DNA of 64,000 nt from Mesocentrotus franciscanus (GCA_037976565.1 CP137671.1:17078982-17142981), one strand, 5' to 3'; positions 34,094-45,624 are shown, numbered from the stretch's first letter. Numbers and translations: made by a program. Notes: generated by a model from the letters alone, not told the origin.

Positions 34094-35990
34094 CCCCAGC
34101 GATATTAAAACGATTGTTGTGGTAGGCCTACATGCAACCACTTCCGTTTTGTTTGCATTGCTGAATATGTTATTGTAAAACAAATATGCTCACTATTCTG
34201 ATGTGTGTGTTCTTACTGGATTTCTTTTATTTGTACATAATTGAATAAAATATAGTAATAATCTGTGACCATTAATAGATAATATATTTTTTTGACGCAA
34301 GTTGAAAAATTCAACGAATCGTATTAACTAGAAATTCTGAGATTTTTTAATCAAGCAGGCAGAATAGTAGGGGAAAGCATCAGTCTAGATGAGATTTGTT
34401 TTGCAATAGGTAGAGCATATCATGAATGATCCTCAACATCCACTCCATCAATATTGTTGTTGGATGCGATCAGGTAAAAGTCTGCAAATTGTAGAACAAA
34501 CAGCTATCTGAAATCCTGCATTCCCTTTTCCATTAGGGCCTTTAACAGCTCACATTGAATAACGATAATAATTATATACACATGTATGAGTGCAATAATT
34601 GCGCATATGAATTTTGCTCATATTTTTGTACAAGTCTTGTACTTACTCTTGTACTTACAACTGACATTGTAATCTAATGCGGAAACAGATATTTAAACAA
34701 TTTAACAGGTGAAATTGTTGTGTTTATATAAAGCCATGGTCTATAATGTTGCATATTTTGCAGTTTAGCTTTTATTTGAATGGAATATGCGAATAGCAAC
34801 CATTTCAAAAACCATCACATATACCCTGTCTACATAATAATATTTAAAAAAAAACGTTTTTCATTAATGTTGTTCAGCACTTACTATGTCCATTTCCGTT
34901 GCTTTTCTTTCTTACTTTCCCAGTACTTTGTTATTAAATAACTTGTTCCTTCATTGACTTCTATTGCACTTTCATGTCCATATACGAATGTGTTAACTAA
35001 TTTGATAGTGGGAATTCATAATCTTCTTGTTCAATACCTTTATCATTCATGATATTCTCTCTTTCTTCTTACAACCGTCCCCACTTCTCTCTTCTCTACC
35101 TCGCATCAGCTCTTTTCCTTTCTTTCTCTATTCTTCCCCTTCTGCCGACTCATTCCCTTCTCTCCCCACCTCGATCTACTGTCCTTATTCCTCTATTCAC
35201 CCTCTTTCCCCGTTTACACTTTCTTTCTTAGTGCTTATACTATGGTTAATTTTACTTGTCAATGTATAAGATTTCAACGACTATGTACATTTATCACTTG
35301 TGTATTCCGAGTATTACTGTTGATGTTGTTAACATATGTATTTGTATTGCTTGTACAAAATCCCATGTAACATTTCGATGTTTGTAACTTGGACGAATAT
35401 TCATTGAATTGAATTGAATCGAATTAAATTGAATTGAATATTCGCTATGAAAGTGTATAAAGTGTATATTGCATGAAAGTTAAAATATGATGGTGATTAT
35501 CAATGTGATGATATGTAACATGGATGAAGGATTTGATTTCTAGCATTCGTTTTTGTATTACAAAGTAAACCTCTTCCGATTTGCACATGATAATCTTTCT
35601 TTCACTTTATTAACCAAGTATTGCTAATGAGATAACTGTATAAATGTTCTCATGAATTCATTGACTCATATTCTAAGATATTATGATTTGAGTTTTAATG
35701 ATACTTCTGTTTAAATGTCTTATTTTTCATTGATTATCAGTGTATATGATTTCTAATACTTTGTACAGTTATCATACTCGAGTATAATAGTGTGATAGTA
35801 ATCAGTTAAGCTTCATTTCAATTGTATGATGGGAGGGGTCATGAATGCAACTGCCCTAAGTTGTTTCCTTCAAATGCCTTCAGGTCTCAAGGGTTGCTCG
35901 CATCCATCCTGGGAAAAATCTTTCACAATCATGATAAAGAATTTGTGTTGTGTCAAGATTCGGTTACATATTATGATGACACTAGCAGGA
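34094..35990. other. AT-rich DNA, pyrimidine tract and GAATT repeats
   Basis: The stretch 35040-35240 is T/C-rich (CCTCTTTCCCC-type). GAATT/AATTG pentamers occupy about 35400-35440. Open frames in the pyrimidine tract are Ser/Leu/Pro-rich artefacts. The segment 35822-35990 reads open in two frames but shows no domain. Confidence 0.6.
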
Positions 35991-36016
35991 CCCGTGGAAA
36001 ATCCACGGGATTCTAG
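35991..36016 (+). other. 8-bp hairpin followed by CTAG
   Basis: CCCGTGGA-AAA-TCCACGGG (35991-36009) is followed seven bases later by an end at CTAG (36013-36016). A hairpin just upstream of CTRR resembles a Helitron 3' end, but the next base is G rather than T and no 5' TC end was identified. Listed as a structure only. Confidence 0.4.
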
Positions 36017-37474
36017 GGGTGGGTTGTAACGCGTCGGTTCAGCTAGCGTGTTCCCCGCCGCGAATTTAAGGAATGCGCTTCACGCGCCGCTTCCATATTA
36101 ATTCCTTAGTAGTCCAGGCTAGAGAGCAAGGAACCTCGTTTTGTTATATATACAATGTTTTTTGATGGTTTCTTGTCAATTCGAAGGTGCTGATTCCAAA
36201 TCCGATGAGTGCCAGACGCGAAACCTTGAGCATTTTTCATAAAATGCGAAAATTCAAAATGGCCGCCAAATCATGAAAACGCTTATTCTATGGCCATTTA
36301 ACAGGTTTTTCAATGTTTTCTTGTCAATTCGAGGGTGCTAATTCTAAATCCGATGAGTGCCAGACGCAAAACCTTGAGCATTTTTCATAAAATGTGAAAA
36401 TTCAAAATGGCCGCCAAATCATGAAAACACTTATTCTATGGCCATTTAATAGGTTTTTTGATGGTTTCTTGTTAATTCGAGGGTGCTGATTCCAAATCCG
36501 ATGAGTGTCATACGCGAAAACCTTGAGCATTTTTCGCAAAATACGAACATTCAAAATGGCCGCCAAATCATGAAAACGTTTATGCTATGGACATTTATCA
36601 TGTTTCTTGGTGGTTTTTTGGCAAATCGAGGGTGCTGATTCCAAACCGATGATTGTAGATGCTGACCAAAACAGGATTCTGTATTCCTAAAATCTCTCTA
36701 CATCACTTATTATTACGCAGTTTCTTAATTCTTATCATCATAGTGTACACATTGTTTACCTTTAGCTCATTTAGCTGCAAAGAAACTTTTTTGTATTAGT
36801 TTGATCTTTTTCCTGTTCAATTATAATTAAAATGGCCGACATACCCAAAATGTACAATAATTTTTGCCAGCTGTATGCACAGAAATAGTATACTGAGTGT
36901 GTGCTTTATCTAGAGGTTACTCACAAAAGTTTAGATGCAATACTAGATTCCCAAGGTTAGTCTTAATATGGGTAGCTTAACTTTTGTGAGCATCGGATAG
37001 TTTATTATTAAAGGGTCAACAATTTTGAATTAGCTAAAGACACAAATCCAGTTCTTCAACTACAGTATATACTGGAAAACGCGAGTGATAATAACAGCAT
37101 ATTGTATCTATCCAAGTAGTCCGATATATCAGTTGTGTTGCCTTAACACCTGCGTTTTTGCGGTGGATACCGGTACAGTGAACCCAGCAGGCTAGCTATA
37201 GAAGACAACAAAGTATACTTTGTGTAATGGGAAAGTTATATAGGAATAAAATAATGAATAAATGAATATATAGATAATATAGATATTCATTGTAAACTAT
37301 ATCTTTGTCCATTATAGACAATCATTTACCATAATTGAAGTCTTTTTAGTCTTAACACCTCCAAAAACAGAGCCGAACAATGTCAAATTGCACTAGTCTT
37401 CACAACTGCTAATGTCACTGTCACTGTCTTCTGATGTATTGTTCATTGGATTTTGTCAGCGGACATCGCCCTTA

Positions 37475-39348
37475 CAGCGGCAGAATTTCTGAGCATGCCA
37501 GTGAAGATTTCATGCAGCTGCACTGGGCTGATCTGCAGTCGCTCCTATATACACCCACACTTAATGATATTGAGGACTTATTCGGGTGCGACTGGCTGAT
37601 CATTTTTTTAGATATACAGGTTGAATCGTAGAAGACTTCTTCCTCCATCCATTCTTCAATGGGTCTAGGGCTTGGGGTACTGGCTTGCCAGCAGCCACCC
37701 ACAACGCCACTTGATAATGGGCACACTGGCAATGTGGCCGAAAAGTGGCAATAGTTGGTGGAATTAGACTCATCAATTTGGGAGGGACTAGGCGCTTGCC
37801 ACAAGCCTTCCTTGCGAAAATGTTCCTTCGTATTGTGTCAAGAGAGTCATTTGGTTCTTCTCCGTACAGGGATGCCACGTATGTCAAGCAGGATTCTGTT
37901 ACTTGGTCGAGAGGCGTTTCAGTATTCCCAAGGAGTAGAGAATCAGGATAGGGCTCCAAATCCTTCAGTTCAGACGCCCTTCCTATACTCCATAAAAACA
38001 GGAAATGGTGTCACATCCAGTCAATGCATGGGCTCCAAGTAGATTGGGCATCATTTTCTTGTGTTTCTTGATAACCTAATTGACATCTATGACTGCTCGA
38101 GTGCGAGAAGTTGATTCCATTACCACCTTTGTTGTGTGTGGTATGCCATTAGTTTGGAAATGTAGATGGTGTGCAAGAATGACCAGAACGTCTGTGTCAT
38201 CGCACACAACTTTGATAGGCGAGTGACCTCTCTTGGCCTCCTTTATCATGTGGTAGGCCATTATTTCATCTGCCTCTTTGTGTTTCACCTCTTCTTCAAG
38301 TGCACACCAACACCAACAACAATTGGATGCGGATCAGGTCCAGTTACAATCAATCGTTTGCCCTCTGGTACTTGCATGGAACGCAACTGATCTACCATTG
38401 TCTTGATGACTTGTTTCTTGTTTGCAGTTACATTTAGGATGACGTTCTGTATTGGCAGAGGTGACTCATACACGGCTGCACCCTTTTGCATGTGCTGTTT
38501 GGCAGCATGACTTGATGCTGCTCTTGTAGTATCTGTCAAAAACCACATAAAGAACTGGACAACTGTCTGCATATTTCATAAACGTTGCTAATACAGCAAC
38601 ATCTACAAAAGTACACAGCTTTGCTTGAGACGCAGGCCAAGGAACGGTCCAAAGAAGACCACATCCACCAAGAATGATAACATCTGGCACCTCTGCATTT
38701 CATTGACATCACTCAACTTTGTTCCTTGACTTCAAGACAAACTTACTTGTGGAACATGCATCACCATTCTTGTCGAACAGTGCGGGTGGATAGGAGGCCA
38801 ATTCATAAGAATTGCACCCTTGATGATGCCATGATCCTGATTACCCGGGCGTAAATCATCTCTGTATTGGTAACTGTAGATACCTCACCTCTTGATGACA
38901 TAATATCAGAAGCTTTTGCCATTCCTGTGACCTTCTTCTTAATTGTGTCATGGAACCCCCTCGCCAACTTTCTTTCATACTCGTTCATCTGATCAGTTCC
39001 AATCTTGATTGCATCATCGGCATTTACTGCTGGATCATCCACAACCTGTCCAGTGTAGATGTTCACCAGGCTTGAAGGAGGGTGCTTCTCACTGTCAAAT
39101 ACATCTATACAAGTCGATAGCGCCTCACGAATTCCCTTTCTGTCAGCCGCATCTGATTGGATTCTTTTGAGACTCTCTTCTTTGTGACAAGTGACAACTT
39201 TTTGATCTTCCCCTTCTTGCATGGCTTCCAATTCATTCTTCAGTTGTCCAAAGAGGCTGAGAGACAAAGTCCAAATAGCAAGAGTAGACTCATTCAAAGT
39301 GGATCCCCTGATGCCAGAATCTTTCATCTTACCTTCTGTACATATCAA
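37475..39348 (-). pseudogene. Decayed transposon-type gene, DDTDVLV / ALTGCDT family
   Basis: Reading the minus strand from 39348 downward, segments in shifting frames match, in order, the architecture of a large family of invertebrate proteins of unknown function. These are an N-terminal helical part (39348-38803, with VFDSEKHPPSSLVNIYTG), VVFDRYYKSSIK (about 38550-38466), SPLPIQNVILNV, KEADEIMAYHMIKEA then CDDTDVLVIL (38288-38076), LLGAHALTGCDTISCFYG (about 38050-38005), YPDSLLLGN then YVASLYGEEP (37960-37600), and a Cys-rich tail CRSAQCSCMKSSLACSE near 37500. At least four frameshifts separate these blocks, for example near 38470, 38290 and 38005. The family is common in transposon-rich cnidarian, amphioxus and echinoderm genomes; its enzymatic role is not known to me. 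It lies between the inverted arrays, which suggests it was the element's own gene. Confidence 0.7.
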
Positions 39349-39529
39349 TTACATGTGGTAACCAGTTAACCATGGGTCTAGTTCTCAGTTCCTTGTTTCC
39401 ATGGTGAATCTGAAGCACATGGCACTAGTCATGTGACAAGTCAGCTGGCTCCAACTAGAATGAGAAGTCTTAAATTTGTGTTTGTGTCATGCATTATAAA
39501 AATGTGGCAGTGTACTTTATGTGATGTTG

Positions 39530-39660
39530 TGGTAGATGTTTGTGTGTACATGTATGTGTGTGTGTGAGGGGTGAGGTGGGTGTGTGTCAAGGTGCGTCTG
39601 TGTGGGGTGTATGTGTGTGTGGGTGAACATGTGTGTGGGTGTTTGTTTATTTGTTTGCGG
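39530..39660. repeat. GT-rich microsatellite
   Basis: Imperfect GTGTGT runs with GGGTG interruptions, inside the transposon-like unit. Confidence 0.9.
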
Positions 39661-40012
39661 GTGGTAACTTCACGTTTAAAAAAAAACCCTCCGAGGTCTT
39701 AAATGGAGGTCATAAATGGTTTTAAGGTGTAATTAATTTTATTTGGCGGCCATATTGGATTTTGTTCGCATTTTGTGAGAAATGCTCAAGGTTTCACATG
39801 TGGCACTCATCGGATTCGGAATCAGCCCCTTTGATTCAACAAAAAAAACATCAAATAACCTGATGAATGGCCATAGAATAAACGTTTTCATAAATTGGCG
39901 GCCATCTTGGCGGCCATTTTGAATTTTCGCATTTTACGAAAAATGCTCAAGGTTTCACGTGTGACACTCATCGGATTCGGAATCAGCACCCTCGAATTGA
40001 CAAGAATCCATT

Positions 40013-41229
40013 TGGAGATCAACTGAATTTGCGCATTTGTATATACTACCCTTTTAACAAAAACGTTTTGATGATTATTTAAAAGTAATTTATACTTTTA
40101 TAGGCCTATTTTAAGTTGATCGAGATTGTAGCATACACGCAAACTTGAGCAAATTTTGTATGTATTTACTGGTATATTGGGTTCCATGTTGGACTTGAAA
40201 GTATATGTCAACATATTTTCCATATAATGGAGAGTACAAATGTTTTGATTCTTGTTCAGATGCACTATGGATGAACTCATTGTCTTCTTTATAAACACAT
40301 TTGCATTTTGTTAAACTATATTTTTATTGACACATGGGTAGTTGTTAAAAGGAACATGCAAATGAAAATTATACACACAAACAGGTTTTCACACCCCCTT
40401 TCACTATCCCTCCTCCTCCTCCCCATTAACAACACACATTTTTTACACACGCATATATAGGACGTCTACACATGTACCTTACCACAAATATTCAGTTTAA
40501 CTCTATATACCAGAGAGGGGATGAGAGACAGAGGTAGGGGAAATGGAGGCGAGGGAGGGGGAGAAATGGGAGGAAGAGAGAGAAAGAGGATGAAGAAAGA
40601 GAGAGGAGGAAAGAAATACATGTATGAACATGAATAATAAATAGTACATAAAGTGGAAGAGTGAGAATTAGAGAGCGATACATAGAGAGCGGACATTAGA
40701 GAGATAAATAGAAAGAGAAAGAGAGGTGAAAAGAAAGAAAGAAAAGTTTTTTATAAAACAAAAAATCATTTTAGTGTTATTCTGTAGGCCTATTGCTATT
40801 TTCTTAGTTTATGTGCGAATTATAATTACTTTGCTTCAGCAACAACAACAAATATTTGATGGACACAAATTCACTCAGACATTCATGAGCAAGTAGCATT
40901 TATCATACACATCTTGTTATTGATAGCTGCATGAGTTATGTATAAAGGCTATATACAATAAATTTAGGTGCATAATGAAAGTTTAACGACACAGTCATAG
41001 AAGTATATTTTTCAGTTTATTAAATAACGTTTGTATACTGTTATTATCAAACAGTATCATACATCATACATGTATATGAAAACATTAAACAATACTTTGG
41101 AAAAGCAAGAAATAGGCTGAGTATTATAATAACTGTTAAAAGTAGACATAAATAACAATTATCATTATCATGATGGTTTTTACTACGTTTAATTACATTT
41201 TTAATAAGACGACAGTAATGATAGTTATA
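40013..41229. other. AT-rich DNA with a purine tract
   Basis: GA-rich microsatellite-like sequence lies at about 40510-40745 (GAGAGAGAAAGAGG-type). TTTATT at 41016-41021 reads AATAAA on the minus strand, about 210 bases past the stop of the exon at 41230, and is a possible polyadenylation signal. No other gene is seen. Confidence 0.55.
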
Positions 41230-41825
41230 TCACTTATATGCAGTGTATTTTGTTCGCTGCATAATGCACATAAAGTTCTGGCCGTAAGATTGAATTGTCA
41301 TCTCAATCGCATTTGTCCATGAAGAATACCCCTGAGCTTGAACTATATCTCCTTGCAGCCATGAGTAAGGTGATTCTTGACTTGTAGTTGGTGTTGACTG
41401 AAGGTCAGTTTGGAGCATTGGCATCAGTGGCGGATCCAGGAGGGGCCCGGGCCCCTCCCTAGAAAAAACAGGTAAAAACACCCTTTTTGAAGAAAAAAGA
41501 TGGGCCCTCCTGGCGCCCAAGGGGGTGGGGTGGAAAAATATTACCCTTCCCGTAGGGAAACAAATTTTAGGGGTACCCCAAAAAAAAAATTGTGCTCATT
41601 ACCCCCTCCCCCACTGAGCGAAAAATCGACCGGCACGATTTTTAAATTTTCGCACGAAGTGGGCCCCTTTTTAGGCCCCCTCCCTTGCCGCCGGCTGGAT
41701 CCGTCCCTGATTGGCATTGCAGGTTCTGGGTCTTTTGTGTAATTATGGTCATGCACAAAATTTGAAGTACTTGGCATCGCCCTTGACGTTGGGTTGCTAG
41801 TTGTCGGTGTTGAAGTCTTGGAGGA
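41230..41825 (-). pseudogene. Terminal coding exon split by a MITE
   Basis: On the minus strand an acceptor TTTACAG precedes 41825 and an open frame begins SSKTSTPTTSNPTSRAMPST, reaching a Pro/Met stretch at the insertion. Beyond the 285-bp insert the frame continues (MLQTDLQSTPTTSQESPYSW... SYGQNFMCIMQ...) to TGA at 41230-41232. Subtracting the insert and one 8-bp duplication leaves 303 bases, 101 codons including the stop, with no break. The product is a Ser/Thr/Pro-rich C-terminal tail of an unidentified protein; upstream exons were not recognised. With the insert the frame shifts into MITE sequence, so this copy is probably inactivated or has an altered C-terminus. Confidence 0.65.
41417..41717 (+). 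mobile_element. Full-length hAT-type MITE (285 bp) with exact 8-bp duplication
   Basis: The element is 41425-41709. It starts CAGTGGCGGATCCAGG and ends GGCTGGATCCGTCCCTG, which are imperfect inverted termini. ATTGGCAT is present on both sides (41417-41424 and 41710-41717). The interior has AACAGGTAAAAACACC, GATGGGCCCTCCTGGCGCC, CGACCGGCACGATTTTTAAA and GAAGTGGGCCCC, shared with 62914-63284 in reverse. The 8-bp target and CAG tips fit the hAT superfamily. This is the reference copy for the family in this window. Confidence 0.93.
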
Positions 41826-41940
41826 CTGTAAATGAAATGAATGAAAAGTAACAATATACACACATTATTGAACTATATAAAGTTATAAACAGCACATACA
41901 ATATTTTTTTTCTTCAGTTTACATGATAAAATGATATAAT

Positions 41941-42515
41941 GACCCTACCCAATTCCAAATCAGAGGCTAACGAACGAAAGAGACAGAAATTTTCGGTCTA
42001 GGGCCGGCCAAGCATTTCAGCAGCCGTCAGTAATCAGAACTACAGAGTACAGAGTACAGTACATAATTGAGTCACAACTTCATAAGGCATTAATAATAAT
42101 AATAATAATAATAGAGTACCGAAGCTGTGACGTCATAAAAATCTATTTTTGGAATTTCTCAATTTTTTCTTCATTTTCCGAAAGGGCATCAAAAATGATG
42201 TCCGAATGTCGAAAACCAATTGAATATGTAAGGTATTGGCCGAGATATGACCATCTGAATAAAAAGATTGCCTATGGGAACTCAGTGTTATATATATTGC
42301 TCTGGCTCCTAATGTTATGAACCAGAGCAATATAACACTGAGTTCCCATAGGCAATCTTTTTATTCAGATGGTCATATCTCAGCCAATACTTAACCTATT
42401 CAATTGGTTTTCGACATTTGGACATTATTTTTGGTGGTCTTTCGGAAAATGAAGAAAAAATTGAGAAATTCCAAAAATAGATTGTTGATGACGTCACACT
42501 TCACCACTCTATAGT
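41941..42515. mobile_element. Second copy of the long-arm foldback element, rearranged
   Basis: The region 42119-42515 repeats the core of the 20-kb foldback: GACGTCATAAAAATC, GATTGCCTATGGGAACTCAG, the central TGCTCTGGCTCC loop near 42313, then the inverted arm. TGACGTCA is at 42128-42135 and 42489-42496. An outer-arm piece (GACCCTACCCAATTCC to TTTTCGGTCTAGG) lies at 41941-42003, separated by unrelated sequence and an AAT microsatellite (about 42090-42113). The opposite outer arm is missing. Confidence 0.85.
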
Positions 42516-43658
42516 GGCTATAACTTGCATAGCGCACAGGTCCACCTTTCGGTGCTCATGCGGCGCTTGCAGTTTTCAATGAAAGTAAGTTTCCGTTCTG
42601 TGTAAATAAGTCCTTCCTAGCAGGATATAGACGCTTGTGATACCACTTAACAAGTGGTGTAGAATATCTTTTTCGTGAATGGCAATAACATGTTTAAAGG
42701 GCGTAAAAGTCTACAATATGGATCTTTTTAATGTACCATTATTAACAACCGTGATAAAGCAAAGGGGCGTAGGTGGTAATTTGTGGATGAATGACAATCT
42801 TTTTGATAAAATAGGTCTCCGATTTTTTTTTACAGAATTAAGCATTTGTGTCAAAGCACTTAAAATAAAATGACAAATAAACGTTGAAAAAAGAAATGCG
42901 AAGAGAGATTAAATTCTTGTTTATTTCGGAAATATTTCATCACAATATTGATGAAGTCGGGGATACAGTACATTTAATGTTACAGTGTCATTTGTGTACG
43001 AACAGAATGATCAAAACATGGCAATTTACCCGGTATTAAAAATCCAAAATTACTTTCAAGTTAATATAATTACAATACAATTTTAAACCAATTTCACTAG
43101 CTAGTGTGAAGTTACAACTTGCAGCAAGTGCTCCAATATTACCGATTATGAAATACTCATTCCGATGTAAATTCACGATACATAGGCCTAGTATTGTACT
43201 CTAGCTACATCAATCTGTATATCAATGAAACTTTTCATTGGTAACATTTAAATCAGCAATATAGATTGCCAGTTCAGATCAACAAGAGTTTTCACAAATT
43301 TAAGATTTTAACAATTCAAATTTATTTTAGAGGAGAACACATCGGTTGTCTGTTTTCGCCAATATTTTATATATATTTTACCTGTTTACGATTTGTTAAC
43401 ACACTCTAAGGCCTTGTAACAACAAAGCTTATAGGAATTGACTGTACTCGGATTGATTGATCGATCGTACAATTAAATGAATGTTAATCATAGTTACGTT
43501 AGTTCCAAAAGAGCAATTAAATCAATTGCTCATTTATCTTTGTGTTACGGGGCCCAAAATGTTAAAAGCACTATTAAACTTAACACTTAACACTTTCAGG
43601 CTCAGGTAAATATAGATGAAATATCTCCTTGCATAAGATGAAGGAAAATGTTAAATAA
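42516..43658. other. AT-rich DNA, no gene seen
   Basis: No coding-like frame, RNA gene or clear repeat was recognised. Confidence 0.55.
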
Positions 43659-43995
43659 CTAGGACACAATTTTTGATTTTGCATGACTGTAATCTTCAAC
43701 CTCCCTGATGCAATAATTCTGTGAAAATTTGACATATAACATAAAGTTGCCCATTAACTCGTTGCTGGTGGTGGTGCATATGGTGGTGGTTGCTGCTCCC
43801 GCTCCCCCTCCATATGCCAAAATTGAATTCGAAATAGGTCTGTCAAAAATATCAATATTTGGACAACGGTCACGCTTATATTTAGGCAGTGAGGTCGATG
43901 CTCTAGTTTGCAAGTCTGTATTAGTCATTGTTACGGATATGCAAATGAGAGATTTTCGGGATATGCTAATTCCAAGTGATGATCGAGATATTAGT
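43659..43995 (-). other. Unassigned open frame with exon-like character
   Basis: The minus strand is open for about 110 codons from near 43995 to TAG at 43659. The peptide is of mixed composition (TRASTSLPKYKRDRCPNIDI, then a Gly/Ala/Thr run from a GGT repeat). A 103-codon frame on the opposite strand covers the same bases, so one may be a shadow of the other. No family is recognised and no splice sites are certain. It could be an upstream exon of the minus-strand gene ending at 41230, but nothing shows this. Confidence 0.2.
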
Positions 43996-44168
43996 AATAA
44001 TGTAGATTTGGCCTACAAACCGTTATCTACATGGATGTGAATCTATATGACTCACTAGAAAGCCGAAAACAGCACTTACCTGAAATACTGAGGATCTTGT
44101 CCAATTGTCCAGCTTCAGGCTTGTGCAGTGTATTCAACTCTGGTCTGTCGGGCTCAGTGAGAGGACTA

Positions 44169-44182
44169 GCGCCCCCTTGTGG
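44169..44182 (-). promoter_or_regulatory. CTCF-core-like motif
   Basis: On the minus strand it reads CCACAAGGGGGCGC, one base from the metazoan CTCF core CCACYAGRKGGCGC. It lies just outside the GC-rich retroelement remnant. A single match of this size may be chance. Confidence 0.25.
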
Positions 44183-44943
44183 TGGAGGCTTGTGGGGGGG
44201 TGGGGGTAACTCCTACTACATTCCCCCCTGTTTTGAAAAACCCGGGCCTAACTGAACCAAGCCCGGGGAAAAGGCCGTCCCAAACCCCAAAAGGAGAAAA
44301 ACAAAATATTCCTCCATTGTGACATCACAAAATATTATCTCAAGGGCACGTACTAAAAATGCCAAACAAGACCCCAAACAAGCAAAACACGGGGTAAACG
44401 CATTAACAAAATTTATAAAGAAAATTTTTTTTTTTAAATCTTTTAAAACCAACATAACTACTGCCTAAAAACTAAAATTGCCAGGGGAGGTCCCCCACCC
44501 AAAACTATCCACGCCCCAATAGCGGTGAGCTATCCGCTTGTCCTCCCAGGCTACGGCGCCATCTTACCTACCCAAGAGGTACATTTCTCAGGTTTTTCGG
44601 AGAGTGACTGGAGAACCAGAAACTCGCCTAGGTCCCTCCGGCGCAGGAAGGAGGCGTCAGTTCCACTATAGCACAGAGCGGGCCATTTGGAAAAAGTCCC
44701 CCTGGAACAACAAAACATATGCCAACAGGCATTTATGGAAAAATCCAACCCAAAATACAAAAACATATTTACGTATGTGCGTTTGCTAATGTAGCAAAAA
44801 CAAGGTGATAGGGACTCAAAAGTCCCCACCCAAAAATTGCACCATGAGAACTTAACTGTTCCACAGGGCTACAGGAACAGGAAGTTCCCGCAGGTTGCCG
44901 ACCTACGGGCCGTAGAGCGCTAGGACGTTAACCCTAGTCTGCT

Positions 44944-45225
44944 CTAGGAGGGCCAGGAGACGGTCACCCGTACCCGGCTGAAAAGGTTCAGCTGAGCCGA
45001 CCACGTCCCTGGGGCTATGGAATAATCCAATCCCATTTCCCCCAAGGCATTGACCCTGGTGTCACAGATAAGCTTTACCAGGACATCCAGGGCTGGCTCA
45101 TCGAAACTAAGGGCGTGCTTCGGATGCACCCCCACAGCCACCTTCCACCGGCGGTCGCCAGGGAATTTAATGTCCCGTGCCTCTTGGGGTCGCAGTAGTT
45201 AATCACTCCCCCACAAAGGCGCACC
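44944..45225 (-). pseudogene. TatD-family nuclease-like domain, frameshifted
   Basis: TatD proteins are metal-dependent DNases with a TIM-barrel fold. On the minus strand the segment near 45210-45180 reads GGVINYCDPK, and after one frameshift 45165-44944 reads VAVGVHPKHAL, then VNALGEMGLDYS, then TWSAQLNLF. The GxHPxxA and GExGLDY motifs with a following Gln-containing helix are hallmarks of the TatD N-terminal half. The C-terminal half is lost to a further frameshift and stop. It lies directly downstream of the protease in the same orientation, so it was probably part of the retroelement polyprotein. Confidence 0.65.
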
Positions 45226-45255
45226 GGTACCAGTGGATCCCTGCCGAAGATAGCT

Positions 45256-45603
45256 TCAATGCACTCCAGCCCCCTTATTCCCAGTCCTAGCCTCTAGCAG
45301 ATCTAATTGAAAATGGCTATCAAAGGCCAGGGGAATAGGGGGCTTAGAAGCAGCCCGGGCATATGAGGTGCCCGGCCCCCTGGAGTGCGCAGCAGAATGC
45401 CCCATCGACGCAGGAGGCGGAACCGCACCCGCAACTGGAGTAGCCTTGGCGGAAACCCTGTTCCCGCGGTACAATGTCCCCCCGCACTGAAACAGCAGGG
45501 GATTCAAGATCCCTAACCGTTGATCTATAACCCCCGTCACCCTCTTAACGGCATTGGGAGGAACGATAACCCTCTTGCGGACATACACCCTAGCTACCCC
45601 CAT
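45256..45603 (-). pseudogene. Linker region between protease and TatD-like domain
   Basis: A minus-strand open frame of 115 codons, Pro/Ala/Arg-rich, starts MGVARVYVRKRVIVPPNAVK and has no recognised catalytic motif. In LTR elements the region after the protease often forms a strand-rich linker, and the opening VYVRKRVIVPPNAV resembles such a beta-strand pattern. It is separated from the protease frame by a stop at about 45625. Confidence 0.4.
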
Positions 45604-45624
45604 CGGCCTGGGGTTATCCCCATG

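Larger units (their letters stand above)
36150..40012 (-). mobile_element. DNA-transposon-like unit with inverted tandem-repeat arrays at both ends
   Basis: At the left, about 3.7 copies of a ~146-bp unit (starting near 36157, 36302, 36451 and 36599) contain CAATTCGAGGGTGCTGATTC, ATCCGATGAGTGCC, CCTTGAGCATTTTTC and CAAAATGGCCGCCAAAT. At the right (about 39735-40012), two copies of the same unit lie in the opposite orientation. Between them is the decayed minus-strand gene at 37475-39348. Terminal arrays facing opposite ways around one gene are the layout of a cut-and-paste element with long composite ends. Exact tips and target duplication were not found. Confidence 0.65.

Noticed and set aside
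35027..35269. Ser/Pro/Leu-rich frames near 35.1 kb
   Set aside because: They read a pyrimidine tract.
40466..40696. Pro/Ser/Leu-rich minus-strand frames
   Set aside because: Shadow of a GA-rich microsatellite.
44220..44900. Long terminal repeat at the 3' side of the retroelement
   Set aside because: No matching copy was found by eye at 48.0-48.1 or 59.3-60.0 kb, so an LTR cannot be claimed.
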